A stretch of DNA of 64,000 nt, from NCBI GenBank assembly GCA_026390695.1, contig JAPLFL010000128.1:62001-126000 (forward strand), in the 5' to 3' direction. Position numbers and translations under genes: made by a program. This DNA comes from Candidatus Kapaibacterium sp. (GTDB lineage: Bacteria > Bacteroidota > Ignavibacteria > Kapaibacteriales > UBA2268). The first letter of the stretch is position 1; every line of letters starts with the position of its first letter. Below, piece by piece: positions 8,267 to 17,795 of this stretch. The notes under the pieces were generated by a model. The model was given only the letters and a program-made list of their open reading frames with translations. It was not told the origin of the DNA and did not search any database.

Positions 8267-11200
8267 TTATTTAATAAATAATGCTTTCTTGACTATGACA
8301 TTCGATCCACACTCAGCGCTAATCCAATAAACTCCGTTAGAATAATTATTCATATCTAACTGTAGCTTTGTTTTTCCTGTCTGAACAGTACCATTATAAA
8401 CTGATTCAATAAATTCCCCTGAAACACTATACAATTTAAGATTAATTGTACAGATAATTTCAGAAATTATTTCTGCATCGTATAATCCCTGATTGTCTTT
8501 GGAATCAGTTAATATCAGCTGTAAATGCGAATTGGCAGCCCCGTTTTCAAATACAGTAGCTGGTGTAATGGTAATATTTAACTCTCCACTTGTATCGGTG
8601 CTGCAATCACCAACTATAGCACATTTATATTTACCTGCATCAGCACTTGATATTTTAGTAAATTTCAAAACAGAATCTGTTTCACCGAATAACTTTGATC
8701 CATTTTTGAACCACGTGTATTTCTTATTTACTCCGTTTGCTTTTATTCTGATAATTGCAGGGGTTCCATCAATAAAGGACGTATCTTTGGCAAATTCTGT
8801 AACTTTAGTAGTTGGTTTGACGATTAATTTTAATGCTTGGGTCATTGCACTGGGTTGGCAATTTCCACCAAGATTCACAGTATAATTACCAGCATCAGCC
8901 AAAGTCACCTTATCAATAGTATAGCTTGAATCATGGTTACCAGGGATATCAACATTATTGTGTTTCCAATCAAAACTTGTAATATCACCTGTAGCATTTA
9001 ATGAAAATTTTATTTTTTCACCTTCACATAGAATTAATGAATCAGGACTGGCTATGAAACTTACGATTTTTGGTGCTGATAAAATTTCAAAAGTTGTGGG
9101 AGTCAGTGATATCAGGCCAGATGAATGTGCTACCATTATTTTATAATTTTTAGCATTTGGTTGATTAGTTGGAACGCTCCAAACATACGAATTTCCTGAA
9201 ACACCTTTTTTAATTAATGAAACATTATTCGAATCAGATTGCTTATAAATATAAATATCATACAAATCATTAGATGATTGTATATCTGATGTCCAAATTA
9301 CTGTTAAATCAGCTCCTGCGCAATATTTTTCATTATTAGCAGGCTGAGTAACAGATAAATTTCCAAAAACATTTTTTAAAATAAAGCCATCGCTTTGTCC
9401 TCCCAAGAAACTTGAATTGAAGGTCAAAGCACCTTTTGGAAAACTCTTTTTTGAAGTTGTTGATCCGGTTATATATAAATCTCCACGATAATCAATGAGT
9501 AATGAAGTGGGTATATCTTCACCTTCACCACCAATAAGAGTAGAAAACATCAGACTCCCAAGATTGGCTGATAAAGTAGCAATGAAAATATCATTACCAC
9601 CTTTGAGATAGGAAACATCGCTAATTATTTTAGGGAAATTAGACGAATTTGTAAATCCGGTCATAACAAATGATCCTGATGCGCTGTCTCTCTGTATTTG
9701 AGTTATTGTTTCGGCTTGAGATCCACCAAAAAAGCCCATCGAATTAAGTTTAAGCCCGTCTGAACTGCAATAGCCAATAAAAGCATCAACAGGCCCGCCA
9801 GCATGAGCAATTTGGTAACATGGCTGAACTATAGGAAAAGTTAACTTTGATTCTTTAACTGTTGTTCCTGCAAAATATACATTATCATTAGCATCAGTAC
9901 AGACTGCTGTTCCATTATCATCTTCAGATCCACCACAAAAGGCAGAGAATACTAATTTTGTTCCATCTGCATAGAGTTTTAAAACAACAGCATCCTTTTT
10001 ACCATTTTGAGTAACATCGAATGATCTTTTAATTGGGGCAGGCCAACTTGTATTAGGAAAAACCGGGAAATCAGATCCGGCTGTTTGACCAACAGCACAA
10101 ATATTTTCAGATTGATCTAAACAAATTGCATTTATCCTATCTTCACTTATTCCTCCGAGATAAGTGGCAAATGCAAGGCTTGAACCGGTGACGCTGGCTT
10201 CTGCTATAAACCCGTCGATACCTCCACCCAAACTCTTTTGAACACCATTTGCATCATTACTTATTTTAGAAGATGATGTTTCTCCGCATATAAAAGCATT
10301 ACCAGAATAATTTATAGCTAAACCTCTGACGATATCATCTTTGCTTCCACCAAAATAAGTTGAGTAAATTAGTTTTGTACAATTCGAATCAAATTTAGCT
10401 ATGAATCCGTCTTTCATTCCGTTTAACGATTGTGAGAATGCACTTTTTACAGGTATATCAGAAGATTCGGTTGTTCCTGCAATAAAAACACTATTTTCCC
10501 CATCAACTCCAATTCCAGCACTTAGTTCATTTGCTGCTCCACCAAAGAATGTTGTATAAACTATTCTATTATCTGTTCCTTTTTGTCTGATTTTAGATAT
10601 AAATACATCAAAATTACCTTTTAGTGTTGTTTGATAAACGCCGGGCGTAGTCTGTAATTCATCAGAATCTGTGGTTCCAGCAATCAATAAATCATTATTT
10701 TTATCTGCTACAATTTGTTTGATCGTATCAGTGCCAACTCCACCATAATAAGATGAAATTACTAATGGGTCAATTATCAGTGGAAGTTCTGGATTGTAAT
10801 TCCCTAATTTAAAACCCACTGTGGCACCGTCGTAATTAAAAGTACACTCAATCTTTCTTCTCTCACCATTAATGTCCTGATAAGCGAAAATATCATCATG
10901 CTTAACTGAACCAAATGCAAGAGAAAATTCAATTTGATTGTTATTGCTAATAATTCCGTCATGACCTTGATAATTCATACGAATTTTTGTTGGATCGGCT
11001 CCTGGCTTAACGATAAAATCATACCTCGGAGATTTGTTGTCAAAGCGAAGATTGAGGTCGATCTTATCATAAAAATTCTGTAATAAAACATTATTATATT
11101 CATGAACATTAGTAGCCCACTTTGATGTCTCATTACCTATAAAATAGTTTTTAACAGTTTCCAATGCGGTTTTACCGATAGCAGTCATTTTATTGACATT

Positions 11201-11512
11201 TGCACTGACAAGCTTAATCACTTGTCCTGTTCTAATTTTGTCAGCAGACTCATCTGAGTTCTGTAGATTGAGAAAATAATCGTAACAAATTCCATCTTCT
11301 GTAACGATGATATTCATGTCTGACATTTTGCAAACGAATTTGATATTTGCATCCCACTGTCCTTTGTTTTCGACAAAACCAAAATTTCGGTTTTGGAAAT
11401 CAACTATCCCGGGAGCAAGTTGTACGTAATTCTGACCTGTAATTGCAAATAATTGCGCTGATCCAGCAATCATCAACACTAACATCAGAATATTAGTAAT
11501 TGTTTTTTTCAT
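8267..11512 (-). CDS. Secreted SBBP beta-propeller protein with Ig-like domains and T9SS C-terminal sorting domain
   Basis: A cell-surface or secreted protein of 1,081 residues, counted from the ATG at 11512. The track start at 11623 is upstream of a clear GAGGGG ribosome site and lacks support. A signal peptide (MKKTITNILMLVLMIAG..FA) is followed by a conserved opening (GFVENKGQWDANIKFVCKM) found in SBBP-repeat proteins. Many SBBP blades then repeat the theme YSTYFGGSKDD.. / AFATYLGGISEDR. Next come Ig-like segments with LADAGNYTVNLGG and ADAGKYKCAIVGDC. The last 80 residues form a T9SS type A sorting domain (LKLYSVSGEF..NGVYWISAEC). The role is probably adhesion or carbohydrate/protein binding outside the cell; no catalytic residues were recognised. 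It lies 37 bases downstream of miaB. Confidence 0.88.
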   Translation of the reverse strand: MKKTITNILMLVLMIAGSAQLFAITGQNYVQLAPGIVDFQNRNFGFVENKGQWDANIKFVCKMSDMNIIVTEDGICYDYFLNLQNSDESADKIRTGQVIKLVSANVNKMTAIGKTALETVKNYFIGNETSKWATNVHEYNNVLLQNFYDKIDLNLRFDNKSPRYDFIVKPGADPTKIRMNYQGHDGIISNNNQIEFSLAFGSVKHDDIFAYQDINGERRKIECTFNYDGATVGFKLGNYNPELPLIIDPLVISSYYGGVGTDTIKQIVADKNNDLLIAGTTDSDELQTTPGVYQTTLKGNFDVFISKIRQKGTDNRIVYTTFFGGAANELSAGIGVDGENSVFIAGTTESSDIPVKSAFSQSLNGMKDGFIAKFDSNCTKLIYSTYFGGSKDDIVRGLAINYSGNAFICGETSSSKISNDANGVQKSLGGGIDGFIAEASVTGSSLAFATYLGGISEDRINAICLDQSENICAVGQTAGSDFPVFPNTSWPAPIKRSFDVTQNGKKDAVVLKLYADGTKLVFSAFCGGSEDDNGTAVCTDANDNVYFAGTTVKESKLTFPIVQPCYQIAHAGGPVDAFIGYCSSDGLKLNSMGFFGGSQAETITQIQRDSASGSFVMTGFTNSSNFPKIISDVSYLKGGNDIFIATLSANLGSLMFSTLIGGEGEDIPTSLLIDYRGDLYITGSTTSKKSFPKGALTFNSSFLGGQSDGFILKNVFGNLSVTQPANNEKYCAGADLTVIWTSDIQSSNDLYDIYIYKQSDSNNVSLIKKGVSGNSYVWSVPTNQPNAKNYKIMVAHSSGLISLTPTTFEILSAPKIVSFIASPDSLILCEGEKIKFSLNATGDITSFDWKHNNVDIPGNHDSSYTIDKVTLADAGNYTVNLGGNCQPSAMTQALKLIVKPTTKVTEFAKDTSFIDGTPAIIRIKANGVNKKYTWFKNGSKLFGETDSVLKFTKISSADAGKYKCAIVGDCSTDTSGELNITITPATVFENGAANSHLQLILTDSKDNQGLYDAEIISEIICTINLKLYSVSGEFIESVYNGTVQTGKTKLQLDMNNYSNGVYWISAECGSNVIVKKALFIK

Positions 11513-11549
11513 AATCCCCTCTATAAAATACACACAAAAAAAATATAAT

Positions 11550-12911
11550 CTAATTACTATTTTTGCTATCTGTAATGGTATTAACCGGAGTACCAAACAT
11601 AGTAGCAGAGCTTGACCTTTCAATTTTTATTTGAACTAAATCACCAGTTTTATAAAATCCACTAAAATTTGGGAATATTACAGTTTTATTGGTATCTGAT
11701 CTTCCCTGCCACTCTAAGTGATTTCGCTTGCTGGGGCATTCAACCAGAACATTATGAACTATCCCATGTTCTGATCTATTTTTTGCGGCTGATAAACTAT
11801 TCTGAAGATGAATTATTTCGTTCAATCTTCTTAGTTTTATCTCATCTGACACATCATCATCAAACTTAAATGCTGTAGTATTCTCTCTGGGACTGTATTT
11901 AAACATAAAAGCACCATCAAAATTCACCTCATTCATTAATTTGATTGTGAGCAAATGATCTTCTTCAGTTTCTCCGGGAAATCCAGCTATAATATCAGTA
12001 GATATGGCTATTTCAGGCATTTGATTACGGATTTTTCGGATCAATTCAAGATATTGTGCAGATGAATATATTCTGTTCATCCTGCTCAAAACAGCGTCCG
12101 AGCCAGACTGTACTGGCAAATGAATATGTTTGCAAACATTTGAATATTTTGCAATTGTATTAATAAGTTTATCACTCATATCTTTAGGATGAGAAGTGAC
12201 AAACCGAAAACGGATATTAGTGGCTGTTACAGCACATACAGCCAATAAATCAGGGAAATCAATACCGGTAACCGGACAAAGGTATGAATTTACATTTTGC
12301 CCTAACAAAGTAATTTCTTTATAATTTGAATTTTCTAATCTTATTATTTCATTGTAAATCGTTTCAGAGCTACGAGAGCGCTCCCTGCCTCTTGCAAAAG
12401 GGACAATACAATAAGAACAGAAATTATTACATCCACGCATAACCGAAATCCATGCAGATTTTCCATCAACCCTCAATGGAGAAATATCATCATAAGTTTC
12501 CTGCCTGCTTAATTTAACAGCAATGCCTTTCTCACCGTCGAAAGCAAGTCCAAGGATCTCAGGTAATCTTCTGTATTCATCAGGCCCGACAATTAAGGAT
12601 ACAGAATGGTTTTGTTCGAAAATCCGCTCTCTGAGCCTTTCTGCCATACAGCCAAGAATTCCGATAATTTTTTCACCTTTTTTATTGATTGAATTTAAAT
12701 TCAAAAGGCGCTTATTAATAGTTAATTCAGCATTCTCTCGAACTGAACATGTATTTAGCAATATCACATCGGCCGATTCCGGATTCTGTACCATATTGCA
12801 TCCTGCATCAGTCAGAACAGCAGACACTATTTCGGAATCACTCAGATTCATCTGGCAACCGTAAGTTTCAATGTAAACTTTTTTATTTTTATTTAACTCA
12901 TTAATTATCAT
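11550..12911 (-). CDS. miaB: tRNA-2-methylthio-N6-dimethylallyladenosine synthase
   Basis: A radical SAM methylthiotransferase that adds the 2-methylthio group to N6-isopentenyl-A37 of tRNAs. The 453 residues hold the UPF0004 domain with its three cluster cysteines (ETYGCQMNLSDSE, LLNTCSVRE, LGCMAERL). The radical-SAM CxxxCxxC motif follows (RGCNNFCSYCIVPFARGRERSR), then a C-terminal TRAM domain ending near AMFGTPVNTI. The GCQMNLSDSE signature fits MiaB rather than RimO or MtaB. The ATG at 12911 is four bases after the stop of the upstream DUF1460 gene, so the two are probably co-transcribed. No miaA is seen in the window. Confidence 0.95.
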   Translation of the reverse strand: MIINELNKNKKVYIETYGCQMNLSDSEIVSAVLTDAGCNMVQNPESADVILLNTCSVRENAELTINKRLLNLNSINKKGEKIIGILGCMAERLRERIFEQNHSVSLIVGPDEYRRLPEILGLAFDGEKGIAVKLSRQETYDDISPLRVDGKSAWISVMRGCNNFCSYCIVPFARGRERSRSSETIYNEIIRLENSNYKEITLLGQNVNSYLCPVTGIDFPDLLAVCAVTATNIRFRFVTSHPKDMSDKLINTIAKYSNVCKHIHLPVQSGSDAVLSRMNRIYSSAQYLELIRKIRNQMPEIAISTDIIAGFPGETEEDHLLTIKLMNEVNFDGAFMFKYSPRENTTAFKFDDDVSDEIKLRRLNEIIHLQNSLSAAKNRSEHGIVHNVLVECPSKRNHLEWQGRSDTNKTVIFPNFSGFYKTGDLVQIKIERSSSATMFGTPVNTITDSKNSN

Positions 12912-12915
12912 TTTT

Positions 12916-13809
12916 TTAATTTAGCTCCAATGGCCGTACCACAGTAATCCCAATATCAGACTTAATATCCCTCAAATAGGTGTCCAAATCAGGTTCAATA
13001 CTTACTTCTTTCTTTTTATAGGATGCGTGAATAAATTTAACAATTTGATTATCCACAATTGCAATTCCAACATGAGCATAATCAAGTCCCTTTTTATTGG
13101 TAGCAATTGAAACGATGTCTCCAGTTTTAAATTTAACTAATTTATTTTTTAATCTCTCCTTAGAAATAAAATAATGTTGTTTGGAATTAATTTTGATTTC
13201 GGATTGTTTGATTACCTCAACAAATTTTTTGTTATTTTTTAAAGCCTTGTATAGATCAGGATGATCTGACATATAACAAACATTTAACTGGAATTTTTCT
13301 CCTCCTATTTCTTTTGTAATATCTTTACATATTCCTTTAGTTTCAATATCCTTAATCCATTCTGCTGTATAGTGCAGTCGTGATGTATAATCGGTCATAA
13401 TGCCGCTTCTATAGCGGATAAGTATAATTTCAGCAGTTAAATCTTTAAAATCTGCTTTCCCTTTTTTTATTATTCTTGATAATCCAAGTACTGTTTCGTT
13501 GAAGGTAACGCAGTCTAATCCTATCAAATTGACTATACACTTTTCATTTGTATCCGTATCCAATGTACCAACGATATAAGGAGTTTTAATAAATTCATTA
13601 GCAACTAACGATAAAACATCTCCCATTGGCTTCCCCTGCCAATGATCATGCTTTGCTTTATCAATTATTTTTTCAAATTTTAAAATAGAAGTCTTAGCGG
13701 AATTATCATTCTCATTTGATTCAATATTCACACATCTCAGGCTGGGTGTGAGCCAAAAGAAAATAAATTGAAACAGGATTTGTAATTTTAAGAAATATCT
13801 TTTATTCAT
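12916..13809 (-). CDS. DUF1460 protein, predicted NlpC/P60-like cell-wall amidase
   Basis: The DUF1460 family has an NlpC/P60-type papain fold and includes Bacteroides proteins proposed to be N-acetylmuramoyl-L-alanine amidases. The likely catalytic cysteine is in VNLIGLDCVTFNETVLGL and the histidine in GLDYAHVGIAIV. The C-terminus VKFIHASYKKKEVSIEPDLDTYL is also typical. An N-terminal hydrophobic stretch (FLKLQILFQFIFFWLTPSL) suggests export. The residues before the cysteine (SLRC) are a poor lipobox, so lipidation is doubtful. The track starts at a TTG next to an ATG; the ATG at 13809 is preferred. It is closely followed by miaB. Confidence 0.85.
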   Translation of the reverse strand: MNKRYFLKLQILFQFIFFWLTPSLRCVNIESNENDNSAKTSILKFEKIIDKAKHDHWQGKPMGDVLSLVANEFIKTPYIVGTLDTDTNEKCIVNLIGLDCVTFNETVLGLSRIIKKGKADFKDLTAEIILIRYRSGIMTDYTSRLHYTAEWIKDIETKGICKDITKEIGGEKFQLNVCYMSDHPDLYKALKNNKKFVEVIKQSEIKINSKQHYFISKERLKNKLVKFKTGDIVSIATNKKGLDYAHVGIAIVDNQIVKFIHASYKKKEVSIEPDLDTYLRDIKSDIGITVVRPLELN

Positions 13810-13812
13810 CAA

Positions 13813-14108
13813 AATCTATAATTCACTCTATTAATTTAAAAATCTCAATTTACAAAGATTTACTCAGCTTGCAAATTAATTAAATCTCATTTCCACTTTT
13901 CAAAAACCCAATTATAAGACTAAGGAAGGAAGTGAAGTTTATGAAAAATTGGAACATAAAATAATGTACACTTAATAATAGAAATTGTTAGCTTCCATTG
14001 TTGTTTTTTTTAATAAAAATCAAAATAAATATAACATTTCCAAACACTGCTACAAAAGCCATGAATGAAAATATAAACCCCAAAATTCTTATGGATTGAA
14101 ATATTTTT
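13813..14108. other. AT-rich intergenic region
   Basis: This 296-base gap follows the aminotransferase gene on the minus strand and precedes the DUF1460 start. It is very AT-rich with long T and A runs. No convincing hairpin, tRNA or -7 element was seen. It holds a short unsupported minus-strand reading frame (see rejected items). It probably carries the promoter of the DUF1460-miaB-SBBP unit, but I cannot point to it. Confidence 0.5.
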
Positions 14109-15308
14109 TTACTTTGATTTATAATTCAAGTAAAAATTGCCTATTCTTTCAAATGCTTTTATCAATATTTCTTCAGGAGGAAGAATAACTAATCTGATAT
14201 GACGTGTGCCTGGTTTTTGACCGAATCCATGACCTGGCACTACGACTACTCCGGTTTCCTTAAGCAATTCTTTGACGAAAAGTTCATCATCGGCAACATC
14301 AATCCTTGGAAAGGCATAGAATGCTCCTTCTGGCTTTACAAGCGATATACCGGGAATTTTACTAAGCATATTATAACAAATTGTAGCTCTTCTTTCAATA
14401 CGGGAAACCATATCGTCCAAATGACTTTGATCACCATCTAAAGCAGTTGTAATGGCATATTGAATCGGATGATTGGCACATAGTCTTGATCTTAATATTT
14501 TATTAACTGCTTCGAGATAATCTTTCATTATTTCACGGCGACCACTTGCAATCCCCCAGCCAATGCGGAATCCTGGTGCAATATAATTTTTTGAAAGCCC
14601 TGAAAAGGTAATACATGAAACATCTTCATTGAGTGAAGCAAGTGCGCAATGCTTCTTACCGCTGAAAATTAGTTTATCGTAAATTTCATCGGCTATGATG
14701 AGCAAATTGTGTTCTAAAGCCACATTTATTATTTTCCTTAAGGTATCTTCCGAATAAACCGAACCTGTTGGATTGTTTGGATTGATTAAAACAATTGCTT
14801 TGGTTCTGTCATTAATTTTTGCAGCTATATCTTCAACATCCGGCTGCCAGCCGTTTGACTCATCAAGATAATAAGGATTTGGTTCACATTCGAGTTTGGA
14901 TTGTATGGCTGTATAAAGAGGATAACCGGGAGTTGGCATAAGAAAATTATCTCCTGGATTGAGTAAAGCAGTTAAACAAATCTCAATAGCTTCACTGGCT
15001 CCGGTTGTAATAAATATATCAAGAATATTATTAATTCCTTTTCGTTCTGCATCACGTTCAATTGCAGAAATCGCGTCTGGAATTCCGGATGATGGAGAGT
15101 AACCGTTTTTATTTTCTATCATTGCTTGATGGACTGAATTCACGATTGGCAGCGGAGTTGCAAAGTCATATATATTTGGATCACCTATATTGAGATAAAG
15201 CATTTCTTTGCCGGTTTTTGCAACTTCATTTGCCAACACGATAATATCACGTATTGCATAAGTAATGTTTTCGGTTTTTCTGGCTGGAATTAGATTTGAA
15301 TTTAACAT
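14109..15308 (-). CDS. Class I/II PLP-dependent aminotransferase, AlaA-like
   Basis: A 399-residue fold-type I aminotransferase. The PLP lysine is in CITFSGLSKNYIAPGFRIGW. Other family motifs are NIGDPNIYDF, GYSPSSGIPDA, TTGASEAIE, PTPGYPLY, LINPNNPTGSVY, IADEIYDKL and the Arg in GTRHIRL that binds the substrate carboxylate. The pattern is closest to the alanine-synthesising group (AlaA, glutamate-pyruvate aminotransferase), but aspartate or aromatic specificity cannot be excluded from motifs alone. The ATG at 15308 is 29 bases from a TAATTTTG element, so it is probably transcribed from its own promoter. Confidence 0.9.
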   Translation of the reverse strand: MLNSNLIPARKTENITYAIRDIIVLANEVAKTGKEMLYLNIGDPNIYDFATPLPIVNSVHQAMIENKNGYSPSSGIPDAISAIERDAERKGINNILDIFITTGASEAIEICLTALLNPGDNFLMPTPGYPLYTAIQSKLECEPNPYYLDESNGWQPDVEDIAAKINDRTKAIVLINPNNPTGSVYSEDTLRKIINVALEHNLLIIADEIYDKLIFSGKKHCALASLNEDVSCITFSGLSKNYIAPGFRIGWGIASGRREIMKDYLEAVNKILRSRLCANHPIQYAITTALDGDQSHLDDMVSRIERRATICYNMLSKIPGISLVKPEGAFYAFPRIDVADDELFVKELLKETGVVVVPGHGFGQKPGTRHIRLVILPPEEILIKAFERIGNFYLNYKSK

Positions 15309-15336
15309 TTGAATATCTCTATTTCTTATAAAAATA

Positions 15337-15344
15337 CAAAATTA
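15337..15344 (-). promoter_or_regulatory. Bacteroidetes-type -7 element for the aminotransferase gene
   Basis: TAATTTTG on the minus strand fits the TAnnTTTG consensus and lies 29 bases before the ATG. No convincing -33 TTG at 19-21 bases was found. Confidence 0.5.
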
Positions 15345-15433
15345 GCGAATTTCTTCTATAATTTTGAGATTAGTTAGACAAATTTTGGTATGTAATTTGC
15401 TTTAAATATCTCAGAATTTAATTTGGAGAAAAA

Positions 15434-16678
15434 ATGTTTGAAAATTTTATAAAAGAAGAGACCCAAAAAGTCCGGCTAATGCTCGATGCAGCAATGGAAT
15501 TCATTGATCTGGACGGTATTATTCATATTGAATCGCTAAATAATTCTTATAAAAAATACTTTCAGGGCGAAGCTGAGTGGATCATTTATCAAGAACAGAT
15601 GCAGCGATTACAAAATCCATTATATAATTCGAGGGATGCGGAAATTGCAGAAGCACTTTCCAACCTTGATGATCTTCTTTTCAAACATGCCAGATTTCCC
15701 TTATCCCTAATGGAATCTTATATTGATTCACTGGTCAAGACCAGAATTAATCTTATTTGCAGGCCACGTACAACTTTAAAATGGTTTGTTTTTAGGGGTG
15801 AACCCACAAAATCTTATAAAGAAATTATTCTAAGACTTAATTATTTACATGAGTATTCATATATTTCCGAAGGATTTGAATATTGGGCAAATGAAGAAAA
15901 CAATGTTAAAACACCTGAAACTCTCGTTTCAGTCTCAGATTTCGAGAAAGTACTTGAAATTTTTGATAATAAATATATATTTGATTTATCAATTGATGAT
16001 TATCTCAATTTGATTGATCCGATATTCGAGTTTTTTACTCCATATCTTGAAAATATTTCTGAGAAATCAGCACCAATCGAATCATTGATAATTTTTCATG
16101 ATGATAAAATGCTGTATCCGATAATTAATGAGTTGAAAATTTTACTTGATCAGGGTGTAAAAATAATCAGTGTATCTGATTTCCAGTCGATTCTACTGAA
16201 AATTTCCAGAGAATCAATCACAAGTGATGTTAATCATACCGCTCTGACAAGTAGCAGCGATAAAACCGAAGGCATTCATACTGAATCGAACAATATTCTA
16301 TTAATTGATGAATCCATTAACGAAAAAATTATCGAACAAACAGATAATTCCGAATTTAATAATGAAGACCATTTTAATGAAGCCTTAGAATTTGATATAC
16401 AGGAAAGTCAATCTGAATCCACAGATCAAAAAAAATCAGAAACAATATTGGAAAATAATTCTATCAACGAAAATAACATCGATCAAACTGATGTACCACC
16501 TGATAAGCCTGTATTAGAGCCAGATATGAAAGTTAATAATAATGTCTTACAATTTGAATTGTCAGGCGAAATCATTGATTCAGACAATAATCTTGCATAT
16601 TCAAATGAAGAAATTGATGCAGAATATCTTAACTTTGAAACAACGGCTAACAATATTATAGAAAATTATTCGAATTAA
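15434..16678 (+). CDS. Conserved-looking hypothetical protein with acidic C-terminal tail
   Basis: I do not recognise this 414-residue protein. The ATG follows a good TTTGGAGAAAAA ribosome site. Residues 1 to about 255 look like a folded, mainly helical domain with many aromatic and charged residues (DLLFKHARFPLSLMESYIDSLVKTRINLICRPRTTLKWFVFRGEPTKSYKEI). Residues 255-414 are very rich in Glu, Asp, Asn and Ser, and are probably disordered. No signal peptide, membrane segment or known catalytic motif is visible, so it is likely cytoplasmic. It is followed by a SPOR-domain envelope gene with its own promoter element, so a functional link is not certain. Confidence 0.7.
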   Translation: MFENFIKEETQKVRLMLDAAMEFIDLDGIIHIESLNNSYKKYFQGEAEWIIYQEQMQRLQNPLYNSRDAEIAEALSNLDDLLFKHARFPLSLMESYIDSLVKTRINLICRPRTTLKWFVFRGEPTKSYKEIILRLNYLHEYSYISEGFEYWANEENNVKTPETLVSVSDFEKVLEIFDNKYIFDLSIDDYLNLIDPIFEFFTPYLENISEKSAPIESLIIFHDDKMLYPIINELKILLDQGVKIISVSDFQSILLKISRESITSDVNHTALTSSSDKTEGIHTESNNILLIDESINEKIIEQTDNSEFNNEDHFNEALEFDIQESQSESTDQKKSETILENNSINENNIDQTDVPPDKPVLEPDMKVNNNVLQFELSGEIIDSDNNLAYSNEEIDAEYLNFETTANNIIENYSN

Positions 16679-16692
16679 TCTAAGTTATTTCG

Positions 16693-16700
16693 TATTTTTG
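16693..16700 (+). promoter_or_regulatory. Bacteroidetes-type -7 element for the TPR/SPOR gene
   Basis: TATTTTTG matches TAnnTTTG exactly and lies 34 bases before the ATG at 16734, which also has a strong CGGGGGGA ribosome site. No clear -33 TTG. Confidence 0.5.
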
Positions 16701-16733
16701 TTAATGTAGTTAATTCATAAACCGGGGGGAAAT

Positions 16734-17660
16734 ATGAAAACCATATTTACATCTGCACTGATTCTAAGTTTTTTAATCCATTTTACATTATATTCTCAAT
16801 CCGAGAAGGTAGCAAATTATCTTCAAATGGTTGCATTAGGAAAAATTGATCAAGTTAAATCCGAACTTCCCGACTTGCTTGCTGAATATCCTGACGATCC
16901 GGGAGTCATGCTTTTGCATGCTTCGGTTATTGAAGATGCATCCAGAGCAGTTGATATTTATAAAAAAATTGTTAAAAATTATCCAAATTCCGAATGGGCT
17001 GATGATGCTTTATGGCGTATAATCCAGTACTGCGCTATATCCGGTGATATAGAGCAAGCTAAAACAGAATTACGTCACTTTCGTGATAATTACCCAAGTT
17101 CACCATTTTTAGCTCCATCCAATGATATTGTCCGTACTGCTTTGGGAATAAACAAAAGCAAGAATACTGATCGACCCAAACTTTCGGTAAATGATAAAAA
17201 AGTCAGCGATAAGACAGATTCTGAAACTTCAACAAAACTAAAAACTTCAAAAAAAGATAGCCCTGTAAAAGAAGAAAAAACTAAAATAGAAAGCTCTGAT
17301 AATGAAGATTCTGAATCAGACGGTATTGAGCCTAACAATTTGAATAACAAGAATACTCAAAAAGTTAGCGAAAAAATCACACCTGAGAAGCATGCTGATG
17401 ATAAAGAAGAAGTGGCTGCAGAACCAACTGGATTCGGCTTACAGGTAGGAATTTATAAATCACGCGAATCCGCTGAATCCGAGCGTGACAAATATACTAA
17501 GATGCGCTTCCGTACAGAAATTCTCGAAAAGAAAATTGGGATTGAAAAAATGTATGCTGTAATTGTCGGACATTATTCAAGCAAAGCTTATGCAAACACT
17601 GCCAGACTGAACGTGAAACAGCACTGTGACTGCGATCCGATAATAACTCTTCTCCCCTGA
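16734..17660 (+). CDS. Exported TPR and SPOR domain protein
   Basis: A 308-residue envelope protein. A signal peptide (MKTIFTSALILSFLIHFTLYSQ) is followed by TPR-like helices (DDPGVMLLHASVIEDASRAVDIYKKIVKNYPNSEWADDALWRI), as in YbgF/CpoB-type periplasmic proteins. A Lys/Ser/Glu-rich linker of about 100 residues follows. The C-terminal SPOR domain (GFGLQVGIYKSRESAESERDKY..YAVIVGHYSSKAYANTA) binds denuded septal peptidoglycan in characterised members. A role in cell division or wall remodelling is inferred from that. The start is well supported by the CGGGGGGA ribosome site and an upstream -7 element. It ends at a strong terminator shared with the convergent susD gene. Confidence 0.85.
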   Translation: MKTIFTSALILSFLIHFTLYSQSEKVANYLQMVALGKIDQVKSELPDLLAEYPDDPGVMLLHASVIEDASRAVDIYKKIVKNYPNSEWADDALWRIIQYCAISGDIEQAKTELRHFRDNYPSSPFLAPSNDIVRTALGINKSKNTDRPKLSVNDKKVSDKTDSETSTKLKTSKKDSPVKEEKTKIESSDNEDSESDGIEPNNLNNKNTQKVSEKITPEKHADDKEEVAAEPTGFGLQVGIYKSRESAESERDKYTKMRFRTEILEKKIGIEKMYAVIVGHYSSKAYANTARLNVKQHCDCDPIITLLP

Positions 17661-17700
17661 TGAGTTGAAAGTTTATTAAGTTCATAAAATAGTTTATTCA

Positions 17701-17735
17701 AAAAAAGGCTTTGAACATGATTCAAAGCCTTTTTT
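17701..17735. terminator. Bidirectional rho-independent terminator
   Basis: A 15-base perfect inverted repeat (AAAAAAGGCTTTGAA / TTCAAAGCCTTTTTT) with a 5-base loop between the convergent SPOR and susD genes. It has a T run on both strands and would end both transcripts. Confidence 0.93.
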
Positions 17736-17795
17736 ATATTATATCCTCTATTTAGAAATTCTTCTGTTTAAGATATTCCTGAAATAAATAATTAT

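Noticed and set aside
13990-14070. Short minus-strand reading frame encoding a hydrophobic peptide (about LGFIFSFMAFVAVFGNVIFILIFIKKNNNGS)
   Set aside because: It lacks a ribosome site and a solid start codon, and lies in AT-rich DNA where hydrophobic codons are expected by chance.
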